Shown piece after piece: positions 11,440-22,060 of a stretch of 35,045 bases of DNA. Position numbers and translations under genes: made by a program. A model generated the notes under the pieces. The model saw only the letters and a program-made list of their open reading frames with translations, made no database searches and was not told where the DNA came from. Positions within the stretch are counted from its first letter, which is position 1; each line of letters opens with the position of its first letter. Where the stretch lies: contig MNCI01017720.1 in assembly GCA_015680685.1 (NCBI GenBank), positions 1,735 through 36,779 of the forward strand, read 5' to 3'. The DNA is from Gnetum montanum. Lineage: Eukaryota > Streptophyta > Gnetopsida > Gnetales > Gnetaceae.

Positions 11440-11897
11440 TTGATGTGGTTATCAAACCTTATAAATAGCTATGAGACTTAGAGAAAAATTTTCATCATTT
11501 TTTTTCATTCTATCAAGGGAGTTTTTCTTGTCTTGAGAGCCCAGATCTTCCAAGTGCAATATTTAGCAAATGAGAAACTTGCTTGATCCTGTTCAAAAAC
11601 CTGTGAGCTTCTGATTCAAGATCTACATTGTGGAGGCCAGAAACCTATGATTTTCAATACTTTAAAAATCATAATTTTTGAATGCTAAGGTAGTTAATGA
11701 TAAAAAATGACTAAAAAAATTAATAAACTAATAATAAAGTATCTACATTAGAACCTCAGGAATGAGAGACTATAATCACTTAGGAGCATTAGTGTTAAAT
11801 TTTTTTGAAATTAATCCAAATTCCAAGGATGATTAAGGGTAATAATGCCTAATGATAGTGATTAAATAATTATAACTAATCATTCATGTGATTGCAA
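11440..11897 (+). promoter_or_regulatory. Possible internal promoter and 5' intron for the C aORF
   Basis: A TATAAATA at 11460-11467 follows a palindrome-like ACATCAGTGTTGATGT. About 220 bp later AAG-GTAGTTAA at 11688 (GT at 11690-11691) matches the place of the AAG-GTAAGA donor in A. The position of A's acceptor reads TTGCAA before the ATG at 11898, where a TTGCAG would be expected, so one G-to-A change has probably killed it. The inference rests mainly on collinearity with A. Confidence 0.4.
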
Positions 11898-12214
11898 ATG
11901 ACATAGAAAAGAGATCCACAAGTAGGTGATCCATCTCAAAGGAGGAAGAAGCACCCAAGAGGAAGGTAAGGCTAAAGATAAGAGTTACCATAGTAGGAGC
12001 TTGAGGCCACACATGCAACTAGGACCCTTAAAGAAGAGCTTGAAGTAAAATATGTGTAATAAATTCCAACTATAAAAATTGGATAGTCTAGGTAGGATGA
12101 AGTACCTAGGCCTAGGGCAAGCCTAGAGGTCACCTTGATAGAGGCTTATCTAAAGAAGATAAGAATGAAAGAGATCTAGAGGTCAATCCTACAGAAGCTA
12201 AAATTTAGACCTTT
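11898..12214 (+). pseudogene. Element C aORF, 5' part
   Basis: The ATG at 11898-11900 aligns with the aORF start of A (17624). Both are followed by a basic N-terminus with the shared string PSQR. Further on, CATGCAACTAGGACCC (about 12013) and a LEVTLIEAYL-like stretch (about 12130-12160) align with B aORF at 28270-28420. Element A has inserted at 12214/12215, and the frame continues at 32293. Stops are frequent. Function unknown. Confidence 0.7.
12210..12214 (+). repeat. Target-site duplication of element A, left copy
   Basis: CCTTT directly precedes the TGATGAG terminus of A's 5' LTR. The same five bases follow A's 3' LTR at 32288-32292. A 5-bp duplication is normal for Ty3/gypsy integrase. 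Confidence 0.93.
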
Positions 12215-13076
12215 TGATGAGTCATGAATTTGTCGACTTCGATGTCGGGTACCTAGTGTTGGAGCCAGGAAGCAATGTTAGATATCCAATGTCATCTCCT
12301 CTATGCATGCCTATAAATACAAAACTTGGGTGCATGGTTGAGACATAGATAGGGGGTAATGGGAAAAGTAGTTCTTTTGTTTTAATTTTTAGTAGCCCTT
12401 TCATAGATTGTTATTTCCTAGTGCATGCCCATAGTGAGATGTTTGTAATTGTACGACACCTTTGTTCAAGTTTGATATACTTGGACACATTATATGACTA
12501 GAAATAAAGATCAAGATTACTTTCATAATTGTAGCATCCACATAGATTATTATTGTTTTTAATTGTTAATTATTTATTATTTTCTTTAGTTAACATTTCC
12601 ATTTATTATTATTTACTATTCCCGTCATTAAGTGGAATGTGTACACCTTAATCAAAAGCATTTAGATGTAAGTACTTGGTGGTCCAGTAGTGTATTGTTT
12701 GGCACATTCAATGACATACACTTGGCAATCCTAGAGGTGGTCTCACAAAGTCCAAAGCATGTACGAATGATTAAGAGCAGATACTCATCGCACATAGGCT
12801 AGTTTAGATCTTATTTTTCATTGTTCATTAGCTTAATTAATTTATCTCTTTATTATCATTAGGAGTAGCATAAAATTAGACAACATCATACACCTCACTT
12901 TGGTCTAAACCATACATGACAAAACTACCACTAGTCGAAGTGGGAAGACAACAAACTACAATTAGAGCATAACGATCTAGATACCACAACTAGTCCCATC
13001 GATGGAATTTGATTAGATCGTGCATGAATGCTTGTGATTCGTATGGGTGGGCATAGGGGTACCTCACCGCTCATCA
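12215..13076 (+). repeat. 5' LTR of element A
   Basis: This 862-bp LTR begins TGATGAG and ends CTCATCA, a 7-bp inverted repeat. U3 has a TCGATGTCGGGT box (12239-12250), TATAAATA is at 12312-12319, and AATAAA at 12503-12508 probably marks the polyadenylation region. It lacks about 29 bp of U3 that the 3' copy has, apparently through loss between repeated GATGT-GGTACCT motifs. Confidence 0.93.
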
Positions 13077-13077
13077 T

Positions 13078-13095
13078 TAGCGTTGTTGCTGGGGA
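13078..13095 (+). promoter_or_regulatory. Primer-binding site, element A (tRNA-Asp type)
   Basis: TAGCGTTGTTGCTGGGGA differs from the tRNA-Asp complement TGGCGCCGTTGCCGGGGA at four positions, one G-to-A and three C-to-T. It lies one base after the LTR. Confidence 0.88.
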
Positions 13096-13201
13096 TGGTG
13101 CTAGTCATCTAGATTGGTTATATTATACACGATCACTGTAAAGGTGTTAACGATATATCTTTTTGAAAATATTAGCTCACACACATCATAAACAAACAAC
13201 A

Positions 13202-15717
13202 ATGTCTCTCTTACATGGAAGTGACAACGCACTATATTTGAATGCACTATATAGCAAATGCATTCATTGGAGAAATAGTGAGATATATGATGAAGAAGAT
13301 TAGAGTGACCAACTTTATGCAGGGGTTTCTTATGTTGATGACCACCCTGACAACACTCAAAGACTACATTCACCTAAGATATACAACCTTGGAGGAGATG
13401 ACGTAAGTCTTGAACTACGGGAGGCCTCTAGGCCTAAGACCTTCCTAAAATCTAGAAAAGATAGATTAAGGGACCTTGAGGAACACTATAGAAGTCATGG
13501 TAATTCTTCTAGATCCTCATCTTCCTCTCCCCCTTTAATGTCTAGTTCTGACGAAGATGAACATAGGTGTAGAGATAAAGTTCCATTAAAGGATCAGAAT
13601 AAAAGTAAAAATCGAACCCATAAACACATTCAAGGTCATCAACATGAACACAAGTTCAATTGTCATCATCAACAAAATAGAAATTTTCATGACAACTTCT
13701 CTAATGACGATGAACCCTTCTCGACCACCAGGAGCACAATGAAGTTAATAGAGGCCATTAAGATATCTCACACACATCGCAAAGAGAGTCACCTACATAG
13801 CCTTGATATGAATAATATTTTTAAATTTGTAGGAGGCTATGATTTAGATCCACAACATCATTTACAAGCCTTCTAGGATGCCTATATCTGTTACAACATT
13901 AAAAGTGAATGGCAAATGCTTAAGCTCTTTCCAAGACACTAATCGATAGAGCTGGAGTGTGGTATAGATTGTTGAGACCAAGTTCAATCCAATGGTGGTT
14001 AACAATGTTGGAGCTTTTCAATGAGAAATACCAAACCTATGCAAGAGTGTCCAACTTGAGGAGATAGTTCCAAGAATGGAAGTAAGAACAACATGAACCC
14101 TTGGACATGGTCTTCGATAAATATTATTCCCTATTGAATAGGTGCCCAGGCCATGGTTTCTCTGAGGAAAGGAAATTTTTCCGCATCATAGATGGGCTTT
14201 ATAATGAAACAAGGGAGACCCTTGGGATGTATGCCCTAGTGTAATTACACGAGCTTCAAGCCCATTAGATTCAAGAGTTAATCGAGTGTGTGGAAAAAGA
14301 AGAAGAAGAAATATGCAAATGGGAGAATGTCAAGAAATATCAATGGGATCCAACTATTCAATAGAAGGAGGTCCATATCTATGGTATGGAGAAAGAGGTA
14401 GCTCTTGATAAGGTGATTCCACAAGAAACCTTGCTGATATAGAAGTTTATTAATGAACTTGAAGCAAAGTTTAATAGGATGTCCAAATGGATATATGAAA
14501 ATGTTACAACTCTCATTGAGATGATTGAGGAGAGGATCATGCAAAATAAGCCAAGAAATCACAATAAACAAAGAATACAGAACCAAGAAATAGCTAGGAA
14601 CACTTTTGGGCAAACGAGATAAATGGCTAAAGAAAGTGAGGCCACAGACTCAACCATAGGTGAAGATAATGGATGCGACATCTTCATATATGACCATCCA
14701 AAGGGCCATTGCCCAGTCTTGTTGAATCTACAGGAGTACTGGGTAGGTTCCTTAAATTCAAAGTTTGTGCAAAAGCACATGCTTGGGAGATTTCCTCTCC
14801 CAAAGGTAATTATAGACAATTCCACAATTGATTGTATCATCCTAGGGGGACTTATTACTAGCCTCAACATGGTCCTCAACCACAATGGCATCAACCACAG
14901 TTGTGGGGGAGGCCACCACCAAATTAGTCCTATCCTTCCTATCTGTTGAAACGACACATATATTATTTCAATACCTTGTTTCTCCACCTATTTCTACGTC
15001 CTCTACTTCAAATCACCACTACCACTCTGCCAGCTACCATCAACCCATGACAACCTTGAAGGATCACCACCTTGTACCTCTTACCACCCATCCTACCCTC
15101 AATATTCTCATACTCCACCTCACTACATGCCATTGCCAGTGACACAAGAAGGTTCAACATCAAAATATCATCAAACGAGTGCCACTTATGCTAGAAATGT
15201 GCATAAACATGGTAACACTAGTGGGTCTCAACTGTAACATAGGACATGTCCCTTCTAGAGGAAAGGCTGTAAGCCAAAGTAAACCACGCATGAATGCACC
15301 ACATCATCCAAACAAGCACAATGCCAATCTAGTGCACCACCTTCCTTTTCACAACTAATGCCCTTTGATCATACACAAGGGTCACTGTCCATCATTACTT
15401 CAATCCCAAACCCAATTAATGAATCTAACAATGTGGGGAGACAAATAAATCCATGCAGACCATATCATGATAAAGGGTGCAATCGTGGGCTAGACATCCA
15501 TAATGTTAACACGCCTCATACCCTGACCCACCATACATTTAACAATCAAGTGTGTGACCAATGATTTTTCTACCCAGCCATTGCACCACCAACAGATACC
15601 CAATGGCTAGGGCATGAATGGTTACCAATGTTTCATACATGCATGTATCCTATTTATCCACTTATTAATCCTTATCATGACCAAATGTTTAGTCATGGGG
15701 GTCATCCCCCATTGTAA
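13202..15717 (+). pseudogene. gag: Element A gag
   Basis: The ATG at 13202 opens a frame that runs 225 codons to a TAG at 13874-13876 with a single earlier stop. It shows an acidic/serine-rich segment (SSRSSSSSPP, then DEDEH) and a His/Lys/Asn-rich stretch around 13590-13680. The capsid-like core begins at LDMNNIFKF (about 13804) and runs to IIDGLYNETRETLGMYAL (about 14187-14240), with a frame change near 13940. A coiled-coil, charged segment follows to about 14620, then a Cys/His box at 14674-14712 and a His/Pro/Thr-rich tail ending in PPL-stop at 15717. Gag here ends without leading into protease, unlike B and D. Confidence 0.85.
14674..14712 (+). other. Gag Cys/His box, element A
   Basis: Reads C-D-I-F-I-Y-D-H-P-K-G-H-C within an open frame (14623-14949). 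The second Cys of the B version is Phe here. It occupies the position of the nucleocapsid zinc knuckle. Confidence 0.5.
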
Positions 15718-16239
15718 TCTTCAGGATTCATAGGTGCTTTCCATCTTTTTGTTTTACAATTTTTTGTCATTTTCCTATGTCTTGATCCAATTTTTCCTAT
15801 TTCTTTCAATTTTTTTCTAGTTATTGTTTTCATTTTCTTTGTTATGTAATCTTGCTTGTGAATAAAATGATCATGTAGCCCATTGAGGTGAGGTTTTCTC
15901 TATGTTGTCAAGTCATAAGGAACTGATTAGTCGGACATTGAGAGCATGACATCTATCCACCCATTCCATTAATAAGAGGTTTTTACCTTGTTCATAATGA
16001 TATTATTTTTCATCATCCAACCTAATAATAAATATATAATCATTTTGTCTAGGCAGAAGAGTGTAGAACCAAGGTGAAATGTGAGGGGTGTGACATCAAG
16101 GGGATTTGTGAATTCCCTTTGGCCACTTTTGTATGTTCTATCATGTTGTTGAGGTTGTAACTATACTTATAGATCTAACAAAAAATGGGAGTAAAAGCAA
16201 CCTAAAACAACACTAGATAAACTTATGCAGGTCCCACTG

Positions 16240-16263
16240 GAAAGACATGCACCCATGCCTAAA
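16240..16263 (+). repeat. Conserved 25-bp motif in the A spacer
   Basis: GGAAAGACATGCACCCATGC followed by CTAA is the single A copy of the motif present four times in C and once in E. It is preceded by CCCACT, also seen near the E copy. Confidence 0.75.
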
Positions 16264-17059
16264 GGTTGGTGGCTTCTTAGAACTCCAAAAAAAAAACATG
16301 TGTGCCATAAATTAGCTCCTCCATTGGAAAAAATGCTAAGTGATGTTACTCATTGCAACTATGAAGTGTTATGGTTATTTGTCAATGTGATGAAATGATG
16401 TGATGTCACTGCAATGTGGTGTGGACTTGGTTTGAATCTTGGAAAGGACTCATGATTATTTAATCATTAATAACACACAAGGTTTCATTGTGCCCATGGT
16501 AAGATACTTCATGTCCCAATTTCTGCAATCCTTTCTATAGTCCATCTCATCTCATTGTCCAAGTGATCATAACTTGTGGTTTTATGTAACATAGAGCTGC
16601 TATCTTAAATTGGTGGTTTTAACATGTGTGTTTTGTTTCACAGGTATGTGTTGCATTCAACCCATTTAGTGCCTACAGATATTTTAAGTGTGGTTATAGA
16701 AGGGCATCATAGGCTAAAGCCTACTTTGGGGAGGATCCACTTGTGTAATTTTTGTGACTTATACTTGTTTGACATAACCGTATCATTCTTAACCTTCCAA
16801 GCACTTAATTGTTACATTTTCTTATTTCTCTTCTCATATAACTTGATCCATCTACAACCTTGATTTCCATGCCCTTTTTCTTACTCATTCTAGTGCTTTT
16901 CGCATCGACGACTCCACCTTCCAACACTTCCAGTGCCTCAAACTAATTTTCCACTTAACCTAGAACTATCGATCTAACCTCAAACCTTCAATCATAGAGC
17001 TTCATTTTTCATGCTTAGTTGCCCCATTTAAAGTATATTATTAGACTTTGACATTGCCT

Positions 17060-17334
17060 ACCTAACGTCTAGTACTCGATGTTGGGTCACGCAAACTTAT
17101 ATATATATATATGACCCCTGCAGTGCCCAAACTTTATTCTCATCATTTGCAGCTAGGGAAGTTCAAATTTTCTCTTGCAACTCAAAGATTTGCACACCCA
17201 CTTTGCACTTGTTGATATTTAGCTTTCTACCACTTTGATTTCCATGCCATTTAAACCTATTTGGATCCAAAGTATTCAACNGAAACCATTTTTGATTTCT
17301 GATAAATTACTATTTCCCAAAGGGTATTATAAAG
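17060..17334 (+). promoter_or_regulatory. Possible internal promoter and leader exon for the A aORF
   Basis: A TATA run at 17098-17112 follows the box TCGATGTTGGGT (17076-17087). The box matches TCGATGTCGGGT in A's own U3, about 60 bp upstream of the LTR TATA box. The following leader ends at AAG-GTAAGA (17332-17340), close to the plant 5' splice-site consensus. The segment could give a separate transcript for the downstream ORF. It could also be a relic of U3, although no LTR tail follows it. Confidence 0.45.
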
Positions 17335-17623
17335 GTAAGAGTGTTAAAAATTTTAGGCATTATCATAAACAATCAATTGTATTAATAGCAGAAACCTTAA
17401 TTTTTCTACCCAAGGGACCATAATCATCATAACAAGCCATATATAAAGAACAAGGAATTAATTGTGTAAGGGCATAAGATGAGATAGACACTTTTTGGGA
17501 ATTTTTCTAACTCTACAATCATATGAACTAAAAACTTAATGAACTAAGGTAACAAGTAAGGTATAAACCAATTAATGATAAAGAATAAAACCTTAGTAAC
17601 ACTTGATCTTTGCTTGATTGTAG
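17335..17623 (+). other. Candidate 289-bp intron before the A aORF
   Basis: GTAAGAGTG at 17335 is a strong donor. TTTGCTTGATTGTAG at 17609-17623 is a reasonable T-rich acceptor, and it lies immediately before the ATG of the aORF. The same layout, with a decayed acceptor, is seen in C (11690-11897). The acceptor could equally serve splicing from a donor near the 5' LTR. No transcript evidence is available. Confidence 0.45.
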
Positions 17624-20186
17624 ATGGCCCCAAAAAGAGGAGCACATGGAGAACCTTCACAGAGGGCATCCAAATGACCATGAGGTGGTAGGGGACAATA
17701 AGGTGAGCTGGTAGAACATGTATAGAAGGAAGCCTAATCTTTTAGCATCCATCAAGAGGCTCCTGCTACTGGACAGTTGGTCCAAGGAGAGGCCGCAAAA
17801 CCACTAGCTCTTGTGCAGGGACAACGTCTCACCTTGCCCCTTCATTACCTTACAGCCATTCAAGAAAAGTTCATGTTGACCATGGTCATCATGGAGATGA
17901 ACTTTGGACCATTTATGGAGTGTTCCTCAGAAGCAGTTTGAACACAACTTAAGGCATCACCTCTGTGGCCCATTCTTTTAGACAGTGGTGAGTGGTACCT
18001 TGGCGAGACTTATCAATTCTAGCATAACAAAGATGAGGGCACCACTATCAATAGTTGTGGAGTTAATGTCTCTTTCTCAGTCAAGGAAACTATAGTAGAN
18101 ATTTTAGCCATAGTTTTTTAGTATCGAGGTCAAATCTGATGGACATATGGGCTACCTTAGCCCTTTCTTTTAACAAATTCAAATCTACTATAGTTTCCTT
18201 GACTGAGAAAGAGACATTAACTCCACAACTATTGATAGTGGTGCCCTCATCTTTGTTATGCTAGAATTGATAAGTCTCGCCAAGGTACCACTCACCACTG
18301 TCTAAAAGAATGGGCCACAGAGGTGATGCCTTAAGTTGTGTTCAAACTGCTTCTGAGGAACACTCCATAAATGGTCCAAAGTTCATCTCCATGATGACCA
18401 TGGTCAACATGNAAATGGAAAAATAACATGAGCTTAAACAACACTTAGAAACACAAGCACCATTATTGCCACCATAAGATTACAAGCTTGCAATGAGCCA
18501 TCTCTAGAAAACTACTGAAGCTATTAGTTGGGGAAGTAAAGATGAATCCAATCTCTTTAAAGTAATTGATGATGCTATACAACCCACTGTTTTAGCTGAT
18601 CTAACAAGGGGGGGAGATCTCATTACAATCAGGAGGAGAATCCTAGTGGTCTAGGAAAATCTCTGGGAATGTCGCATCCTTCCAGGTGATGCTTGAAACT
18701 AGAGAAGGTGCCACAATTATGGTAATGCAACCTGAGGATGCAACAGGTGTAATAGAAGTGATTACAAATCATATTAAAGAATCATTCAATGTGCCAATTG
18801 TGCCCCCAGTAGACCTTACTGGAACTAGAGATGTGTAGATGTTACCTAGGACTTCAATGACTCCCGTGATGCATAAGGATGTTTTGGATCAATTGCTGTA
18901 GATAGGGCAAGTGATGAATACTTTGTTTGATGTCCCTAGTGATGTCACTATAGCACAGTCAGATCTCATTGCCACTAAGGAAAAGTTGGTCATGGTTGAA
19001 ATTAGGACAGAGTATATAGAAGCAGAAGTAAAAAGGTTACAATAAGAGCTGGTCACCTTAAGAGCTGAATGGTGGGATCCTACCCATTTTGTTACACTTG
19101 ACCAAATGGAGCAATTTAGCATAGATCAGTTGGCCAAGCTGATTGAGGAGAGTATAGCTGTAAAAAAAGAAGAAGAGAAAGTAGTTTAGAATGCCTCTGT
19201 TGCTGATGCATAGTCCTACGCTTACAAATAGGCATTGACTGCTGCATAAGAAGAAAAAAAGTAGCTTGTCATTGAGAATTCAAGGTTGACCATAGTTAAA
19301 AAGCAAAAGAACATCCTTGAGAAGAGCATCCACCAGTTAAGAGAATAATTAGTGAGGGTCAACCAAGACATCAATAGATTGGCTAGAGAAAACTAAACCC
19401 TCTCAATGGAGGAGGTCTACGTGATTTAACAAAAATCAACAATAGAAATCAGTGCATGGCAGAATGAGGCCAAGAAACACAAAAAGTTGAAGGAACACTT
19501 CTACAACCAAGTAGGCATGTATAAATAAATAAATAAAAAAGAGATCTAGATGGCTAAAGCCTGCATTAGGTCCTTGTCAGCACAAAATCCTGAGTAGTAA
19601 CCAATTCTGGATAGCTATGCTTTGGTCCACTAGGCAGAAGTAAAGAATAAAGACCTACAAATTGAAGATTTGAAGGAATACATGGTGTTGGCTAACCTTA
19701 GATATGCCAACATTGCCATGTTAATAGTAGGTTGGCCTTATAGTGAGCTAGAGAAGTAGGTAGCAACCACTTATGCATTGTATGAGAAAGAGTTTGCAGA
19801 TAGAAAAGATGCTTTGCAAAAGCTCTATATAGCAAACTTAGAATTGTAGGTGGTTAAAGTCAGCTATCATGGACAAAAGGATATTTCCTCAAACCTAGCT
19901 ACAAGATTAATAGATTATAAGAACTTAGAGAAAAGGTTAAGCCTTTGAGGAGGAACAACGATAGTTCATAGCTTGGTATGTAATGGCCAATCACATGTTT
20001 CTACAATTGCCATGTCCTTGGGATGTACTAGCATTAGTACACATTGGTTTAGTAGCCTAGATGGTACATGACCCAAGAATGGAAGAGGAAAAGTTGTAAG
20101 CATTACTTAATCGTTACAAATTTTCCAACCCTAGCAACAAAGGGAAGAAACCAATGGAGGAGCCACTGCCTTTGGGAACTACATGA
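17624..20186 (+). pseudogene. Element A additional ORF (aORF), coiled-coil protein
   Basis: The ATG (17624-17626) directly after a splice-acceptor-like TTGTAG begins MAPKRGAHG, a basic N-terminus with PSQR shared with C. The N-terminal domain includes a GEWYLGETY string (about 17985) present in B and C. The middle has a stretch ending in TGTRDVQML (about 18820-18845) matching B. The C-terminal half, about 18880-19560, is rich in Glu/Lys/Leu heptads of coiled-coil type, and the frame ends near a TGA at 20184-20186. No signal peptide or membrane segment is evident. Many stops look like decayed Gln, Arg or Trp codons. The frame is disturbed at 17872-18412 by an inverted repeat with Ns. Role unknown; it occupies the place of the env-like gene of Athila-type elements. 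Confidence 0.65.
17872..18411. repeat. Perfect 228-bp inverted repeat flanked by Ns
   Basis: Arm 17872-18099 is the exact reverse complement of arm 18184-18411 by eye, with no mismatch or indel. The 84-base spacer starts with an N (18100) and the right arm is followed by an N (18412). The left arm matches the sense of the aORF, so the right arm is the extra copy. Perfect identity inside an otherwise much-mutated element, with arm ends at the Ns, points to an assembly artefact. A recent inverted duplication is the alternative. Confidence 0.92.
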
Positions 20187-20344
20187 GCTTCCTAGTTTTT
20201 CATCTTGTAATATTGTGTCTTGATTTTTGTGAAACACCACTATGGCATGTAAGAACTAATTATTTTGCTTGTTTGTTATTTGAGTCAGTTAATAATTCCA
20301 TGCCTTCCCAATATTTTGTAATGAACTTGTTCCTCATTTTGTTT

Positions 20345-20380
20345 AACTCAAGAATGAGTTTTCATTTAGTTGTGGGGGTA
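20345..20380 (+). promoter_or_regulatory. Element A pre-PPT hairpin and polypurine tract
   Basis: AACTCA-AGAA-TGAGTT (20345-20360) forms a perfect 6-bp stem. The G-rich tract TTGTGGGGGTA (20370-20380) follows and abuts the 3' LTR. The tract primes plus-strand DNA synthesis. The same order recurs in B and E. Confidence 0.75.
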
Positions 20381-21147
20381 TGATGAGTCATGAATCTATC
20401 AGCTCTGATATCGAGTACCTGATGTCAAAGCCTCAATATTGGATACCTGATGTCGCAAGCAGGAAGTGATGTCAGATATCTGATGTTATCTCCTCTATGC
20501 ATGCCTATAAATATGGCACTTGGGTGCATGGTTGAGACATAGATAGGGGGCAATAGGAAAAGTAGTTCTTTTGTTTCAATTTTCAGTTAGCTCTTTCATA
20601 GATTGTTATTTCCCAGTGCATGCCCGCAGTGTGATGTTTGTAATTGTACCGCACCTTTGTTCGAGTGTGATGTACTTGGACATGTTACATGACTAGAAAT
20701 AAAGATTGAGATTACACCCATCATTGTAGCATCCACTTAGATTATTTTTGTCTTTAATTATTAATTATTAATTATTTTCTTTAGTTAACATTTCCATTTA
20801 TTGTTATTTATTATTCCCATCATTAAGCGAAATGCATACGCCTTAATCATGAGCATTTAAGTGTAAGTACTTGGTAGTCTAGTAGTGTATTGTTGGGCAC
20901 ATCTAATGACATACACTTAGTAATCCCAGAGGTGGTCTCACAAAGTCCAAGGTGTGTATAGATGATTAAGAGTAGATACTCATCGCACATAGGCTAGTTT
21001 AGATCTTATTTTCCATTGTTCATTAGCTTAATTAATTTATCTCTTTGTTATCATTAGGAGCAGCATAGAATTAGATAATATCATATGCCTCACTTTAGAC
21101 TAAACCATACATGACAAAGCTACCACTAGTCCAAGTGGGAAGATAGT
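20381..21147 (+). repeat. 3' LTR of element A, left part
   Basis: This part starts TGATGAGTCATGAAT as the 5' LTR does, with TATAAATA at 20506-20513 and AATAAA at 20698-20703. It is interrupted by element B at 21147, after AAGTGGGAAG and the target ATAGT. The remaining 124 bp lie at 32164-32287. Complete length without B would be 891 bp. Confidence 0.93.
21143..21147 (+). repeat. Target-site duplication of element B, left copy
   Basis: ATAGT before TGATGAAG; the second copy follows B's 3' LTR at 32159-32163. It proves that B inserted as a unit into A's 3' LTR. Confidence 0.93.
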
Positions 21148-22041
21148 TGATGAAGCATCCAGTCATTGCATCAACTAGGCCACGTCGATGAAGCCTCGTT
21201 AACATGGCCGCATTGACATGACCCCATCAATGTATCTTTCCAAGCATTAACATGGCCTCATCAATGCATAGTCCATTTTCTACTATAAATATGCATGCAC
21301 CTATCGCATTTATGGCATCTATTGTTCAAGTTGTTGCAAATATCTTGCAGTTTGTCTCTGTGAAAGTTAGAATATTTCCCAAGTGCTTGTAGCAGGAGTT
21401 TGAAAAGTGTACAAATTTTTATTTGAGTGCTAATGTGCCTAAGCCCATTGGCATGATCAGCAATAAAGATGAGCTTTTTGAACATTCCTTGCAGCATTTG
21501 GATTAAACAACTTAAGCATTAAAATATCTTAATATTTTAATATTTTGATAATTCTAAAAGCTTTTATTATTATTGCTTTACAATTATAGTCCTTTTTATA
21601 GTTTATGAGAATCATAAGCATGACCATCTTGAACATATATTTGACACTTGGCAACCTAGTGACACTTAGCATCTGGTAACTTAGTAGTGGTTAGGACATG
21701 CTTAGGATGTGCATAGAGGATGGGATCGATTTTTTATGCTAGGGATAGTTAAGTGAGAGAGTAGAGCAATCGTAAAATTATATAGCCTTTCATTTCCTAC
21801 ACTAGAAGAATTAGACTTTAAGGATAAAAAAAACTTATAAAAATTAATGGCCTCAATCTCACTCAACCATCATTTTAGAATATCATAGGTGAGGTTGGGA
21901 AGATAACGATCATTCTAATTAAGGTTTTGCTGGCTAGAATTCTGGGTACGTAAGTGCTTGTAGTTTTTAGAATTCAATCAGGTCATGCATGAATGCTCGT
22001 GATTCGTATGATTGGGCATAGGGATACCTCGTTGCTCATCA
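21148..22041 (+). repeat. 5' LTR of element B
   Basis: This LTR runs from TGATGAAG to CTCATCA. U3 has short GC-richer repeats such as TTAACATGGCC and CATCGATGAAGC-like boxes. TATAAATA is at 21284-21291 and AATAAA at 21462-21467. U5 ends in the tail common to the group. It has one copy of a 28-bp unit that is duplicated in the 3' LTR. Confidence 0.95.
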
Positions 22042-22042
22042 T

Positions 22043-22060
22043 TGGTGTCATTGTCGGGGA
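22043..22060 (+). promoter_or_regulatory. Primer-binding site, element B (tRNA-Asp type)
   Basis: TGGTGTCATTGTCGGGGA differs from the tRNA-Asp complement at four positions, all C-to-T or G-to-A. It lies one base after the LTR. Confidence 0.9.

Larger units (their letters stand above)
9826..11897 (+). other. Element C spacer between pol and aORF
   Basis: About 2 kb without a reading frame separates pol from the aORF. It begins with a T-rich stretch (9830-9970) and aligns in order with the spacer of A and part of E. Shared blocks include GACATTAAGGGGATTTG at about 10220 (A at 16091) and GGGAGGATCCACTT at 11105-11118 (A at 16729-16742). It also carries the repeated 25-bp motif (10355-10620), a TATAAATA (11460-11467) and possible splice signals. 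The 61-codon open segment at 10207-10392 lies across these conserved non-coding blocks and is not supported as a gene. Confidence 0.7.
5563..12214 (+). mobile_element. Element C: oldest host element (left part)
   Basis: C is a decayed plus-strand Athila-like element that received the others. It shows a gag remnant (5563-5760), protease, RT, RNase H, integrase, a long spacer and the 5' end of the aORF, then is cut at 12214 by element A. It resumes after A's target duplication at 32293 and is cut again by E at 32500. Neither LTR is in the window. Its ORFs have more stops and indels than those of A or B, fitting greater age. Confidence 0.88.
15718..17623 (+). other. Element A spacer between gag and aORF
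   Basis: No gene is visible in this 1.9 kb. It starts with a T-rich region (15730-15850), like the start of C's spacer, and keeps conserved blocks in the same order: GACATCAAGGGGATTTG (about 16092), one copy of the 25-bp motif (16240-16263) and TTGGGGAGGATCCACTTG (16725-16742). A promoter-like segment and possible intron follow. Short open segments here (for example 16624-16863) are not conserved as protein. The N at 17281 marks uncertain sequence. Confidence 0.75.

Noticed and set aside
14278-14613. Minus-strand open segment of 111 codons
   Set aside because: It is antisense to A gag, whose plus-strand frame matches gag of B and D.
17098-17112. AT dinucleotide run as a plain microsatellite
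   Set aside because: Its place matches the TATA box of C's spacer and it follows a U3-like box, so I listed it as a possible promoter, with modest confidence.
17872-18411. Inverted repeat as a real hairpin or microRNA-like locus
   Set aside because: Perfect arms bordered by Ns in an old element fit a misassembly better.
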